64,000 nt of DNA from Terriglobia bacterium (GCA_021325275.1 JAJPHL010000023.1:1-64000); one strand, 5' to 3'. Positions 20,675-30,410 are shown, numbered from the stretch's first letter. Notes: generated from the letters alone by a model not told the origin. Program-made: numbers and translations.

Positions 20675-20735
20675 ATTGATGGTGGCAGGTTAAGTGTAGG
20701 CTAACTTCGAACCGCGCGCGGCGTCAAACTAACTT

Positions 20736-23156
20736 ATGGTCGACGCCTTCCTGCAAGACTTGCGCTACACGTTCCGCACCCTTGGCCGCACGCCCAGCTT
20801 TACGGTTTTCGCGATTCTCATCGCGGGGCTCGGCATTGGCGCGAGTTCCACGGTGTTCAGCTTGGTGAATGCCGTTTTGCTGCGGCCGCTTCCGTTCCGC
20901 GATCCCGCGCGACTCGCTTGGATCGCCAATCACGATTCGAGCGGGCTTTCGGGACAAACCACGCAAGTGGGCGCGATGATCGATGTGCTGGCGCGGAACA
21001 AATCGTACGAAGACATCGCGGCGTATTTTGCGTTTTACGGCGTGGGCGACATCAATCTCACCGGGCAGGGCGAACCGGAACGCATGAGCGGCGTGCCGGT
21101 GTCGCAGAATTTTTTTCCGCTGCTCGGCGTGAGTCCGATGCTGGGACGAAACTTCACGCCCGAAGAATGCGTGTTCAACGGACCGCATGTGGTGATGCTC
21201 GGTTACGGCGTGTGGCAGCGCCGCTTCGCGTCCGACCCCTCGATCGTGGGACACACGCTCACGATGAACGACACGCCCACCACGGTCGTCGGCGTGCTGC
21301 CTCCGTGGTTCGATTTCGCGGGCGTCTTCGCGCCGGGTAGCCGCATCGACTTGTTCACGCCGTTTCCGCTGACGGCCGAAACGAATCGCTGGGGCAACAC
21401 GTTGGCGATGGTCGGCCGCTTGAAGCCGGGCGCGACCGCGGAATCCGCGCAGGCCGAGATGACGGTTCTCGGCCAGGAAATCACCGCCGCGCATCCCGAG
21501 CGCAATCAGTTTGAAGGACGCGTCAGCATGCTTTCCGAGCATATTGGCGGACGCATTCGTCCGGCGCTGTTCGTGCTGGCGGGCGCGGTGGGCGTGGTGA
21601 TGTTGATTGTCTGCGCGAATCTCTCGAATCTGCTGCTGGGCCGCACCGCCGCGCGGCAAAAGGAGATTGCGGTGCGCACGGCTTTGGGCGCGGGACGCGG
21701 CCGGCTGATCCGCCAACTTCTCACCGAAAGCGTGACGCTTTCGTTTTGCGGCGCGGCGTTTGGATTGCTCCTGGCCTTCGCGGGCACGCGCGCGCTTTCG
21801 CACCTGCAAGCATTCAACATTGCGCTGCTCGGCAACGTGCGCACCGACCCGATGAGTCTTGTGTTCACGGTGGGCATCGCGCTGGTCACGGGACTACTCT
21901 TCGGACTCGCGCCGGCGATCCAAGTGCCGGCGTCGGCGCTGCACGACGCGCTGAAGGAATCGGGACGCGGCACCTCCGGCTCGCGGAAAACCGGATGGAT
22001 GCGCAATTCGCTGGTCGTCTCCGAAATTGCGTTTGCCTTCGTACTGCTGGTGGGCGCGGGACTGTTGATGCGCAGCTTTCTTCGCGTGCTCGACGTGAAT
22101 TTGGGATTTCAGCCGGAGCGCGCCGCGGCGATGCGCGTGGACCCGAATCGCCGCGGCATGAAACGCGCAGAGCTGAACGCATATTTCGATCACATCTTGC
22201 GTCGCGCGAAGCAGGTTCCCGGCGTCACCGCCGCGGGACTAAGCGACGCGCTACCGCTGGGCCGAAATCGCTCGTGGTCGGTTTTTCCGAAGGGCAAGGT
22301 CTACGAGCGCGGACAGGCCCCCGGCGAGTTCATCCGCGTAGTGACCGACGGATACATCGGCGCCATGGGAATTCCGCTGGTCGCGGGACGCGATTTTTCC
22401 GAGCACGACACACCCGATACCGAAGGCGTGGCGATCATCAACGAGACGATGGCCAAAACGCTCTTCCCCGGCGAGAATCCCATCGGCCAGACGCTGCTGC
22501 GCGCGTGCAACGGCGGTCGCAAGATCGTCGGCGTGGTGGGCGACGTCCGCCATTTGACACTCGAAAAAGGCGCGGGCAATGAGTTGTACTTGCCGATGCG
22601 TCAATGCGGCGATTTCGCGTCGATCGACATGGTGGTGCGCACATCGCAGTCACCGGCGTCGCTCGGGAACTCGCTGCGCTCGGCCCTGCGCGAGATCGAG
22701 CCGTCGCTTTCGGGCAACGACTTTCGCGTGATCCAGGAATTGGTCGACAAATCGGTGTCGCCGCGCAAACTCGTGGTGTACTTACTGGGAGGATTCGCGC
22801 TGTTCGCGTTGTTGCTCGCGTCGCTCGGAATCTACGCCGTGATTTCCTATTCGGTGACGCAGCGCACGCAAGAAATCGGGATTCGCATGGCGCTTGGCGC
22901 CTCGGCGGGACATTTGCAATCGCGGATTCTCTCGGAAACGCTGGCGCTCGCCGGGATTGGCATGGCGATCGGCGCCGGGGCGTCGTGGATGCTGTCGCGA
23001 AGTCTCGAAAGTTTCCTGTACGGGGTGACGAAGACCGATCCCACGACGTATGTCGCGATGCTCACGGTGCTCGTCGCCGTCGCCGCGGCCGCCGGCTACA
23101 TTCCGGCGCGCCGCGCGTCACAGATTGATCCGATGACCGCGCTGCGCGCGGAATAA
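20736..23156 (+). CDS. ADOP-type ABC permease (MacB/FtsX-like)
   Basis: An 806-residue permease of the acidobacterial duplicated orphan permease group. Two repeats of FtsX-like domains are present. The N-terminal DLRYTFRTLGRTPSFTVFA and SSTVFSLVNAVLLRPLPF segments open a MacB-type periplasmic domain (about 50-270), followed by helices around 275-420 (AVGVVMLIVCANLSNLLLGR, KEIAVRTALGAGRGRLIRQL). A second MacB-type domain spans about 450-680, then helices with RTQEIGIRMALGASAGHLQ. No ATPase gene accompanies it, as is usual for orphans. Function is unproven; relatives export macrolides or lipoproteins. Confidence 0.94.
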   Translation: MVDAFLQDLRYTFRTLGRTPSFTVFAILIAGLGIGASSTVFSLVNAVLLRPLPFRDPARLAWIANHDSSGLSGQTTQVGAMIDVLARNKSYEDIAAYFAFYGVGDINLTGQGEPERMSGVPVSQNFFPLLGVSPMLGRNFTPEECVFNGPHVVMLGYGVWQRRFASDPSIVGHTLTMNDTPTTVVGVLPPWFDFAGVFAPGSRIDLFTPFPLTAETNRWGNTLAMVGRLKPGATAESAQAEMTVLGQEITAAHPERNQFEGRVSMLSEHIGGRIRPALFVLAGAVGVVMLIVCANLSNLLLGRTAARQKEIAVRTALGAGRGRLIRQLLTESVTLSFCGAAFGLLLAFAGTRALSHLQAFNIALLGNVRTDPMSLVFTVGIALVTGLLFGLAPAIQVPASALHDALKESGRGTSGSRKTGWMRNSLVVSEIAFAFVLLVGAGLLMRSFLRVLDVNLGFQPERAAAMRVDPNRRGMKRAELNAYFDHILRRAKQVPGVTAAGLSDALPLGRNRSWSVFPKGKVYERGQAPGEFIRVVTDGYIGAMGIPLVAGRDFSEHDTPDTEGVAIINETMAKTLFPGENPIGQTLLRACNGGRKIVGVVGDVRHLTLEKGAGNELYLPMRQCGDFASIDMVVRTSQSPASLGNSLRSALREIEPSLSGNDFRVIQELVDKSVSPRKLVVYLLGGFALFALLLASLGIYAVISYSVTQRTQEIGIRMALGASAGHLQSRILSETLALAGIGMAIGAGASWMLSRSLESFLYGVTKTDPTTYVAMLTVLVAVAAAAGYIPARRASQIDPMTALRAE

Positions 23157-23250
23157 ACAAAACCTTCACGCTTCCTTGATTCAGGTTTACTTTGACTCGC
23201 GCCCTGTGGCGCGATCAAAATGTAGGCTCACGACAATTCCTGGAGGCGAA

Positions 23251-26200
23251 ATGAAATCGCAATTACAAAGAATTGCTTTGTGCTTGGTGTGCCTTGGCTT
23301 TTTCACCGCGTTGGCCGCGGCGCAATTTGAATCCGCCGAAGTGCTCGGTTCCATCAGCGATCCTTCGGGCGGTCCTGTCGCGGGCGCCGCCGTCTCGCTG
23401 AAGAATCTGGGCACCGGTATCGAAGTGAAAACCACCACCGACGCCAACGGCAGCTACACGTTTTTCGACGTGAAGGTCGGCCGCTACACCGTGACCGTGG
23501 AGCACGCGGGATTCTCGAAAGCCGAAGCCACTGACTTCGCCGTGAACGTGGGCACGCGTCAACGCGTGGACCTGGCGTTGAAGCTTGGCGCGGTTTCCGA
23601 GGTCGTGGAAGTGAAGGGCGCGGCGGCGGAACTGATCACCGATTCGAGCGAGCATTCCCAAGTGATCAACTCGCGGCAAATTGTCGAGCTGCCGTTGAAC
23701 GGGCGCAACTACTCGGACTTGGCGCTGCTGGCCACCGGCACGCACAAATCGCCGATGTCGCTGACGGTGGGACCGACGTCGACGCCGCGCGAAGGCGCGA
23801 TCAACGTGAACGGCATGCGCAGCACGTACAACAATTTTCTCCTCGACGGCGTGGACAACAACGCGGATTCGACCAGCAACCAAGGATACTCGAATCAAGT
23901 CGCGCAGCCGTCGCCCGACGCGCTCGCGGAATTCTCCGTGGTGACGAACAATTTCAACGCCGAGTACGGACGCGCCGGCGGCGCGGTGATCAACGCGGTG
24001 CTGCGCTCCGGCACGAATCAGTTGCACGGCAGCGCGTATGATTTCCTGCGCAACACCGATCTGAACGCCATCGGATTCACATTCAGCCCCACGACGTTCG
24101 TGAAGCCACCGCTCCATCGAAATCAATTCGGCGCGACGATTGGCGGACCGTTCATCAAGAACAAACTGTTCTTCTTCGCCGACTACGAAGGCCAGCGCCA
24201 GTTGCAGAATTACTTGAATTTCGATTCCATCCCGGCGGCCAGCGATCGGCCCGCCGCGAACGGCAACGTCACGCTGCCGACTACGGTCGTGAACAATTAC
24301 ACAGGCGTGGTGTATCCCGCGGGCACGGCGATTCCCGCGAGCGTCACGACACCGTTCGCGCGCTCGGTGATGAGCCAACTCGCCGCGACGAACACCGGCT
24401 CGGGACGCTCCAACAATCTCGAGGAATTGCTGCTGATCCGCGACTACTACGACAAGTTCGACGCCAAGGTCGATTGGCAAATCAGCAACACGATGAACGC
24501 GTTCGCGCGCGTCAGCCAGCGCAAAGACGTCCAGTACTATCAGCCCGACATTCCGGTATTCTCCGGCGGCAACGGCAACGGATTCATTCACTCGATCGCG
24601 CAAAACGCGACCGTCGGCTATACGTGGACGATGTCGAGCGCATCGTTGTTGGAATTTCGCTTCGCGGTGAATCACATTGTCGCCGGGAAGGTTCCTGCCA
24701 CGCTGGGCGGCGCGAGTTTGCAACAACTCTTCGGCATTCAAGGATTGCCCACATCACCGGATCTCGTCGGCGGACTGAACTCGCAGGCCATCGGAAGCTT
24801 TAGCCAACTCGGCCGCCAGACCAGCAATCCGCAATTCCAAAATCCCACCACGTTCGATCCGAAACTGAATTACTCGCGGACTTCAGGCCGTCACGCGTTG
24901 AAAGCCGGCTACGAGTATCAGGTGATCCGCACTGAAATCCTCGACGTGAATCCGCTGTACGGCGCACTTACCTACTCGGGCGCATTCAGCAAGCCCACTT
25001 GCGCGCAACTGGGGCAGCCATCCACGTGCACGGTGCCCGCGGACTCCAACAGCGTGCTCAGCTACAACTTGGCAGACTTTTATTTCGGCACGCCATCGAC
25101 CATCGCGCTGGGCAGCGACACCGTGGTGAATCTGCGCCAGCACATTCAGTCGATGTATTTGCAGGACGATTATCGAGCGACCTCGAAACTGACGCTGAAT
25201 CTCGGCTTGCGCTGGGATTTCGCGACACCGCTGTTTGAGCGCGACAACAACTACAGCAACTTTGATCCCACCAAGGTCGCGATGGTGCGCGCGTCGGTGG
25301 GCGATCTCTACAATCGCAGCTTGGTGCATCCCGACTACAAGGACTTGGGACCGCGCATCGGACTCGCGTGGAGCGTGATGCCGAAGACCGTGCTTCGCGC
25401 CAGCTACGGCATCAGCTACGACTTTTTCAATCGCGTGGGCAGCGCGGCGGAAGGAATCAACGCGCCGCAAGCGCTATTCGGCGTGATCAGCCAATCGATT
25501 CCGCCGGGCGGGCCGGTGCCCGCGGCGTTTTTGAATCAATTGAACGCGTTCACCACAAACATCGCGAGTCCCGCGGCGTTCAATCCGGTGAATTCGAACG
25601 TGGTGTACACGCCGCCCGACTCGCGCTGGCCGTACATTCAAGCGTGGTTCTTCTCCGTGCAGCGCGAGCTGCCGTGGAGCACGATTCTTGAAGTTGGCTA
25701 CAACGGAACGCACAGCTTGCGGCTGCCGATCATCGCGGATTACAACGAAGCGAATCCGAATCCCGCGGGACAGACGATTGCCTTACAACAGCGCTTGCCG
25801 ATCCCGACGTTCGGCCCGATCACCTGGCTCGATCCCGCCGGCAACGATCACTACAACGGATTGTCGGTGCGCTTGGAGCATCGCTTCGGCGCGGGATTGT
25901 ACTTCCTGAACTCCTTCACGTGGTCGAGCGCCATCGGCGATTCCGAGCAGGCCCTCGAGACGGGACCGTCGCAGAGCGTGGCGAATCCGCAGAACATTCA
26001 CAATCTCGCGGCCGAAGCGGGACCATCGAGCTTCGAGCAGCGGGTGATGAATGTGTCGAGCCTGGTGTATGAACTGCCGTTCGGTCACGGGCGCAAGTAC
26101 GGCTCGCAGATGAATCCTGTGGTGGACGCGCTGGCGGGCGGGTGGGAAATCAACTCGATCGTCAGCTCGTACACCGGACTTCCGCTGAACGTTTACTACG

Positions 26201-26607
26201 GACCGTCGGCGGCGAATCAAGTAAGCGCGCTCTCGAACGACTATCGCGGATTGCCCTTCTTGCGCCCGAACGTTTCGGGCAGCGCGGCGAGCCAAACGAA
26301 GTCGCAGGAGATCAACACGTACTTCGCGGGCTACACGTTCACAACGCCGCCGCAAAACAATCCTTTCGGCAACCTGGGACGGAATGCCTTTGTATCGCCG
26401 GGCATGGAAACGTGGGATTTCGCAGCGAATAAGACGTTCCGGATCCGCGAAGGCATGGGATTGCAATTCCGTTCGGAGCTTTTCAACATTCTGAATCACA
26501 CCAACCTCGCGAATCCCACGGTGGTCACCACCAGTTCGGCCTTCGGCACGATTCGCTCCACGTATCCGGCGCGCCAGATTCAGTTTGGCTTGAAGCTGCT
26601 TTTCTAG
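23251..26607 (+). CDS. TonB-dependent receptor with N-terminal carboxypeptidase-regulatory (Cna-B-like) domain
   Basis: A 1118-residue outer membrane protein. The ATG at 23251 follows ggaggcg and gives a signal peptide ending AALAAAQF-like. Residues ~26-110 form a Cna-B-like beta-sandwich (GSISDPSGGPVAGAAVSLKN, VKVGRYTVTVEHAGF). A plug domain follows (INSRQIVELPLNGRNYSDL, NFNAEYGRAGGAVINAV, LHGSAYDFLRNTDLNA), then a long beta-barrel of about 800 residues ending in QFGLKLLF with the expected terminal Phe. Such OM proteins are very numerous in acidobacteria and are thought to take up glycans or peptides. The stop codon lies in the left arm of an inverted-repeat element. Confidence 0.95.
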   Translation: MKSQLQRIALCLVCLGFFTALAAAQFESAEVLGSISDPSGGPVAGAAVSLKNLGTGIEVKTTTDANGSYTFFDVKVGRYTVTVEHAGFSKAEATDFAVNVGTRQRVDLALKLGAVSEVVEVKGAAAELITDSSEHSQVINSRQIVELPLNGRNYSDLALLATGTHKSPMSLTVGPTSTPREGAINVNGMRSTYNNFLLDGVDNNADSTSNQGYSNQVAQPSPDALAEFSVVTNNFNAEYGRAGGAVINAVLRSGTNQLHGSAYDFLRNTDLNAIGFTFSPTTFVKPPLHRNQFGATIGGPFIKNKLFFFADYEGQRQLQNYLNFDSIPAASDRPAANGNVTLPTTVVNNYTGVVYPAGTAIPASVTTPFARSVMSQLAATNTGSGRSNNLEELLLIRDYYDKFDAKVDWQISNTMNAFARVSQRKDVQYYQPDIPVFSGGNGNGFIHSIAQNATVGYTWTMSSASLLEFRFAVNHIVAGKVPATLGGASLQQLFGIQGLPTSPDLVGGLNSQAIGSFSQLGRQTSNPQFQNPTTFDPKLNYSRTSGRHALKAGYEYQVIRTEILDVNPLYGALTYSGAFSKPTCAQLGQPSTCTVPADSNSVLSYNLADFYFGTPSTIALGSDTVVNLRQHIQSMYLQDDYRATSKLTLNLGLRWDFATPLFERDNNYSNFDPTKVAMVRASVGDLYNRSLVHPDYKDLGPRIGLAWSVMPKTVLRASYGISYDFFNRVGSAAEGINAPQALFGVISQSIPPGGPVPAAFLNQLNAFTTNIASPAAFNPVNSNVVYTPPDSRWPYIQAWFFSVQRELPWSTILEVGYNGTHSLRLPIIADYNEANPNPAGQTIALQQRLPIPTFGPITWLDPAGNDHYNGLSVRLEHRFGAGLYFLNSFTWSSAIGDSEQALETGPSQSVANPQNIHNLAAEAGPSSFEQRVMNVSSLVYELPFGHGRKYGSQMNPVVDALAGGWEINSIVSSYTGLPLNVYYGPSAANQVSALSNDYRGLPFLRPNVSGSAASQTKSQEINTYFAGYTFTTPPQNNPFGNLGRNAFVSPGMETWDFAANKTFRIREGMGLQFRSELFNILNHTNLANPTVVTTSSAFGTIRSTYPARQIQFGLKLLF

Positions 26608-26900
26608 TGGGTCCTCTGTGAGTTGTCTATAGCGCTTTCGGTCCGGGATGGATCGCGTTCGTTTTGTGGCGCTTTGTATCATCTTTGTATCAGGGCACGG
26701 CTTCAGCCGTGCCGACCGTCGCGCAAAAAAGAACTGGGCTTTAGCCCCTGCGATTCGCAGGGGCTAAAGCCATGAACTTGAGAGTCAGCGTGCGGCACGG
26801 CTGAAGCCGTGCCCTGATACGAACCAGGCGGGCGCCGGAACTTTCGATTCTTCACCTAAGGACCAAGGATGCTTTAGACAACTCGCCGACAACCCACTAG
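26604..26900. repeat. nested palindromic element with 29-bp imperfect terminal repeats
   Basis: The left arm (26604-26632, starting ctagtgggt and running to gagttgtctatag) and the right arm (26872-26900, ending acaacccactag) are imperfect inverse copies. Inside lies a perfect 27-bp inverted pair, gtatcagggcacggc... at 26687-26713 and its inverse at 26794-26820, and within that a third pair (ggctttagcccctgcg at 26737-26752 and its inverse at 26756-26771). Such concentric palindromes look like a composite of separate repeat families. No protein is coded. The stop of the preceding receptor gene falls in the left arm. Confidence 0.75.
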
Positions 26901-26960
26901 TTGCCGGTCGCCGGTTGTTTCGCGGTTGCCTTCGGGCGACCGGAAACCGGCGACCGGCAA
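26901..26960. repeat. 14-bp perfect inverted repeat
   Basis: ttgccggtcgccgg at 26901-26914 is mirrored by ccggcgaccggcaa at 26947-26960, with 32 bases between. It adjoins the right end of the nested palindromes and lies just before the thiol peroxidase promoter region. It could be a protein-binding or hairpin repeat. Confidence 0.7.
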
Positions 26961-27013
26961 CCTGTCATATAATCGAAAAGTAACCAAAACATCGATTTTT
27001 ACGAGGAGGAAGT

Positions 27014-27526
27014 ATGGCGATTGAACGCCCAGGCGGAACGACTATGCGCGGCAATCCACTGACCCTGGTGGGACCGGAATTGAAAGCCGGCGATCCGGCA
27101 CCCAATTTTACGGCGGTGGGAAACGATATGAAGCCGGTGTCCTTGAACGATTCCGCGGGCAAGGTTCGCATCATTTCCGCCGTTCCGTCGCTCGACACTC
27201 CGGTGTGTGACACCGAAACGCGCAAGTTCAATCAGGAAGCGGCCGGTTTGGGCGACGTTCTGGTCCTTACGGTTTCGGCCGATCTCCCGTTCGCGCAAAA
27301 GCGCTGGTGCGCCGCGGCGGGCATCGATAAGGTGGTGACGGTATCCGACCATCGCGACATGGCGTTCGGCACCGCGTATGGGACGTACATCAAGGAATTA
27401 CGGATCGAGTCGCGCGCCGTTTTTGTTGTGGATCAAAGCGGCACGTTGCGCTACGTTGAATATGTGAAGGAAGTGGCCAGTGAGCCGAATTACGAAGCGG
27501 TCTTGGCCGCCGCGAAGAAGCTTTAA
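27014..27526 (+). CDS. tpx: thiol peroxidase
   Basis: A 170-residue atypical 2-Cys peroxiredoxin that reduces alkyl and hydrogen peroxides, regenerated by thioredoxin. The peroxidatic Cys65 is in SLDTPVCDTETR and the resolving Cys99 in QKRWCAAAG. The opening matches the family (PLTLVGPELKAGDPAPNF). An excellent acgaggaggaag ribosome site precedes the ATG. It shares a transcription unit with the next small secreted protein (17 bp gap). A second, Prx6-type, peroxidase is at 14915. Confidence 0.95.
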   Translation: MAIERPGGTTMRGNPLTLVGPELKAGDPAPNFTAVGNDMKPVSLNDSAGKVRIISAVPSLDTPVCDTETRKFNQEAAGLGDVLVLTVSADLPFAQKRWCAAAGIDKVVTVSDHRDMAFGTAYGTYIKELRIESRAVFVVDQSGTLRYVEYVKEVASEPNYEAVLAAAKKL

Positions 27527-27543
27527 AGGAGCATAGGAATAAA

Positions 27544-27906
27544 ATGCGCAAATTTCAACTGTTGTTACTCACCGCGGCGCTGGTCGCCGTCATGTCGCCG
27601 TCGCAGGCAACCGCCGCGGGCGCGGATGAAAAAGTCACCGTCAGCGGAATTCTGATGGACAAGTCCTGCGCCGTGGACATGAAGATGGACGCCAAGAGCC
27701 ACGACAAAGACTGCGGCTTGATGGCCGACTGCATCAAGAGCGGCTACGGCATCGTTACCGAAGACGGCAAGTTCGTGCCGCTTGACGCCAAAGGCAACAA
27801 AGACGCTCAGGCGTGGCTGAAAGCCACCAAGATGAAGACGAACTTGAAGGTCACGGCGACCGGCACGATGGACAAAAACGTCCTGAAGGTCGACACGCTG
27901 AAGTAG
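27544..27906 (+). CDS. small Cys-containing secreted protein, paralogue
   Basis: A 120-residue exported protein. A signal peptide (about 1-24) precedes KVTVSGILMDKSCAVDMKMD, with later Cys in CGLMADCIKSGYG and a C-terminal KVTATGTMDKNVLKVD. The order Gly-x-Ile, Asp, Cys, His, Cys, Cys, Gly-Tyr/Val, Gly-Thr-Met matches the protein at 12763, so I treat the two as one family. It is co-transcribed with thiol peroxidase, which may hint at thiol or metal redox in the periplasm, but that is inference. It ends one base before the convergent dehydrogenase gene. Confidence 0.82.
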   Translation: MRKFQLLLLTAALVAVMSPSQATAAGADEKVTVSGILMDKSCAVDMKMDAKSHDKDCGLMADCIKSGYGIVTEDGKFVPLDAKGNKDAQAWLKATKMKTNLKVTATGTMDKNVLKVDTLK

Positions 27907-27907
27907 G

Positions 27908-28963
27908 CTAGCTCAATCGCGAGATCACGGCGGCGGTGCATTCCTGCATCGCCGCTTTCCCGCCTAAATCGCGCGTTAGTGAACGCGCCTCTTCCAATAC
28001 TCCGCGAACCGCCGATTGCACGCGCGCGGCCGCCTGTTTTTCTCCCAGGAAATCGAGCATCATCGCCGCCGAGAGAATGGCCGCCAGCGGATTGGCCACG
28101 CCTTTGCCCGCGATGTCGGGCGCCGAACCATGTACAGGCTCGAACATTGACGGGAACTTGCGCGACGGGTTGAGATTCGCGCTGGGCGCGAGGCCCAAGC
28201 TGCCAGTGATGATCGCCGCGAGGTCGGTGAGGATGTCGCCAAACAAATTCGACGCGACGATGACATCGAAGTGTTCCGGCCGGCGCACGAGGTCCATGCA
28301 CGCGGAGTCCACCAGCAGCGATTCGGTCGCGACGTCGGGAAACTCGTTGGACACTTCCTTGAACACGCGGTCCCAAAAGACCATCCCGTAGCCCTGCGCG
28401 TTGGACTTCGTCACGGAGGTGAGTTTTTTCCGCGGGCGTGTCCGCGCCAATTCGAAGGCGTAGCGGATCACGCGCTCCGTGCCGTGTCGCGTGAAGACCG
28501 CCGTCTGCACGGCGACCTCGTTTTCCATCGCGGCGTAGACGTGTCCGCCGATGTTGGCGTATTCGCCCTCGGTATTTTCGCGAATCACGATGAAGTCGAT
28601 CTCGCCCGCCCGCGGGCGCACCAGCGGCGACTTCGTGCCGGGATAATAAATCGCCGGACGCACGCACGCGTATTGATCGAATCCGCGGCGGATCGGCAAA
28701 AGCAGTCCGTTGAGAGTTTGGTGATCTTGGATTCGCGGATCACCGACGGCGCCCAGGAGAATCGCGTCGAACGCGCGCAATTCCTCAAGGGCGTCGGGGG
28801 GCATCATGTGTTGGTACGCGAGATAGAACTCCGATCCCCAGGGAAATTTCCGGAAATGGAGACCGGGCAGCACGTGGTCGAGCACGCGTTGGGCTTCGGG
28901 AAGGACCTCCTTGCCGATGCCGTCGCCCGGGATCAGCGCGATCTTGAACTTGGGTTCCGCCAT
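27908..28963 (-). CDS. tartrate/D-malate dehydrogenase family protein (isopropylmalate dehydrogenase-like)
   Basis: A 351-residue NAD-dependent beta-decarboxylating dehydrogenase of the isocitrate/isopropylmalate dehydrogenase superfamily. The opening [17 protein letters not shown], the substrate motif [13 protein letters not shown] and the [17 protein letters not shown] region fit. The VFWDRVF and VDSACMDL segments bear the catalytic Lys/Tyr and metal Asp. Closest character is the tartrate dehydrogenase/D-malate dehydrogenase group, which oxidises D-malate or tartrate. Leucine biosynthesis LeuB is less likely since no leu genes are near and the motif has the GEYANIGG form. Monocistronic-looking. 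Confidence 0.86.
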   Translation of the reverse strand: MAEPKFKIALIPGDGIGKEVLPEAQRVLDHVLPGLHFRKFPWGSEFYLAYQHMMPPDALEELRAFDAILLGAVGDPRIQDHQTLNGLLLPIRRGFDQYACVRPAIYYPGTKSPLVRPRAGEIDFIVIRENTEGEYANIGGHVYAAMENEVAVQTAVFTRHGTERVIRYAFELARTRPRKKLTSVTKSNAQGYGMVFWDRVFKEVSNEFPDVATESLLVDSACMDLVRRPEHFDVIVASNLFGDILTDLAAIITGSLGLAPSANLNPSRKFPSMFEPVHGSAPDIAGKGVANPLAAILSAAMMLDFLGEKQAAARVQSAVRGVLEEARSLTRDLGGKAAMQECTAAVISRLS

Positions 28964-28999
28964 GTCACACAGACCACAAGGGCGCTCTAAAAGGACGAA

Positions 29000-29563
29000 T
29001 TAGCGGCTGCCATGACGCCGCAGGAGATTCGGCAAATTCTGCGAAAACGCCGAGCGCGCCAACACCATGTCGCAGCCGGCATCGTGCGCCTTTTGCTTCA
29101 GCTCGCCCTGTACGTGCGAGAGATACCCGATCACCGATGTCTTCTTCAGCTCTTTATCGGCTTTCAATTTAGCGATGGTGGGCAGCGGACGCATGGCCAC
29201 CGAATTCAAATCCACAATGATCAGCGACGGCTTTTCGCCCGACTCGGTAAGCGTGAGCAGTTCTTTGTCGGTCTTCACGAACTTCACCTGCGCGCCCACT
29301 TTGCGCGCCGTGTCGTTGATCTTCACCGAAAAGAACAAATCGTCGACGGCGGCGAAGATGACGGGTAGCGCGGCGATCTCGCCGTTGGGTCCCGCTTCGG
29401 GCGCCGAGATCGGTTCAAGATCTTCAGGGAGTCCCGCGACGAAGTGCCGCGGCTGGCCCATGGGGTTGCGATAAATACCGCCGTGCTGGTTGTGCTGCTG
29501 ATTGCCATTCGATGGACGGCGGCCACGATGGCGGCGATGCTGCCGGTTAGGCTTTTTGTGCAT
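29000..29563 (-). CDS. receiver-like hypothetical protein with basic N-terminal tail
   Basis: A 187-residue protein. The first ~35 residues are rich in His, Asn, Gln and Arg and look disordered. From about residue 65 the sequence reads like a CheY-type alpha/beta fold: PVIFAAVDDLFFSVKI, LIIVDLNSV, TSVIGYLSHV and GCDMVLARSAF, but several active-site acids of true receivers are not clear. It may be a degenerate or pseudo-receiver. A His/Asn-rich tail could bind metal or nucleic acid. I assign no function. Confidence 0.68.
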   Translation of the reverse strand: MHKKPNRQHRRHRGRRPSNGNQQHNQHGGIYRNPMGQPRHFVAGLPEDLEPISAPEAGPNGEIAALPVIFAAVDDLFFSVKINDTARKVGAQVKFVKTDKELLTLTESGEKPSLIIVDLNSVAMRPLPTIAKLKADKELKKTSVIGYLSHVQGELKQKAHDAGCDMVLARSAFSQNLPNLLRRHGSR

Positions 29564-29754
29564 AGATCCCCTCCAAAGGGGAGCCTGGATTCTCTTTAAC
29601 TTAGACTACAAACAGACTTTCTTACTCGACTGTCCCTGCTTGACTTTCCCTCTAACTGCGAAATTCACGACCGGGTCCGGTCATGGATGGGCTAGGAAAC
29701 CGTGGAATCTTCATCGTATGGCCGATTCAAGAGGAAGGCAAGTAAAAAATCACG

Positions 29755-29833
29755 CATCGGAGCCGGAACCGTGGGCAGTAGCAGACCGCGTAGGCGACAA
29801 ACACCCATTCCCTACCGCGAATGGCTCCGACAA
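29755..29833. repeat. diverged copy of the 1119-1281 repeat family
   Basis: Within a 370-bp gene-free stretch (29564-29934), 29804-29833 (cccattccctaccgcgaatg and then gctccgacaa) matches 1251-1280 at 27 of 30 positions. A partner arm (tcggagcc near 29758-29765) is the inverse of the ggctccga at 29823-29830. The rest of the stretch includes a short hairpin at 29872-29906 (agctccgcc/ggcggagct) that could terminate the SWIB transcript. I see no RNA gene there. Confidence 0.65.
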
Positions 29834-29934
29834 TATGGCACTGAAAGGATATAAAGACCGGATGGGGGGATAGCTCCGCCTTCTCGTGCTCAATTCGGGC
29901 GGAGCTGCCCAGCCTTCAATCTGACCCGCGACGC

Positions 29935-30192
29935 TTACTTGACGTGCTTGCTGACGGCGCTGGTCATCTTGAACATGTCCAGTTCGGACTTGCCGAAGAT
30001 CGGCTTCAGCGCTTCGTCGGCGTGAATCATGCGCTTGTTCTTCTTGTCCTGGAGCTTGTTCTTCTTGATGTAAGCCCACAACTTTTTGGTGACTTCCGTG
30101 CGCGGGAGCGGTTTCGATCCGACGATCTCGGCCAGAGCCGCGCTAGGAGTAACAGGTTTCATGAACGCTGCGTTCGGTTTTCTTTTTGCCAT
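29935..30192 (-). CDS. SWIB/MDM2-domain protein
   Basis: An 85-residue protein that is almost entirely a SWIB domain (KPVTPSAALAEIVGSKPLPRTEVTKKLWAYIKKNKLQ, then MIHADEALKPIFGK). The domain is best known from eukaryotic chromatin remodelling; bacterial versions occur in chlamydiae and others and their role is unsettled, though DNA topology has been suggested. The MAKRKPN start at 30192 follows a good site; an upstream frame extends without coding character. The basic N-terminus suits nucleic-acid binding. Confidence 0.88.
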   Translation of the reverse strand: MAKRKPNAAFMKPVTPSAALAEIVGSKPLPRTEVTKKLWAYIKKNKLQDKKNKRMIHADEALKPIFGKSELDMFKMTSAVSKHVK

Positions 30193-30410
30193 TTCTCTCC
30201 CCTTGTGAAAGGTGTTTTGTGTTCCCAAGCCTCGGCCGCCGGATGATCGCAACTAGAATCGAGCGCCTGGCGACTTACAGAATAGTAAAGGAATGTTTTG
30301 GTTAGCGGAAGTGCTCAGTTGGTAACATCCGCTCTGAAAATGGGCTGTTTCGGTTCACCCGAAAAGGGAGGTTGCTCTTGGCTCCGAGTCGGCTATAATG
30401 ATTTGCGCCC

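Noticed and set aside
23263-24741. 492-codon frame antisense to the TonB receptor
   Set aside because: High-GC antisense shadow; composition is Arg/His/Val-rich and no domain is recognisable.
27908-28963. LeuB, leucine biosynthesis isopropylmalate dehydrogenase
   Set aside because: The [13 protein letters not shown] form and lack of leu neighbours favour the tartrate/D-malate group, though not proven.
29564-29934. tRNA or small RNA gene in the gap
   Set aside because: No cloverleaf, anticodon stem or CCA end was found; the sequence is better explained by repeat remnants and a hairpin.
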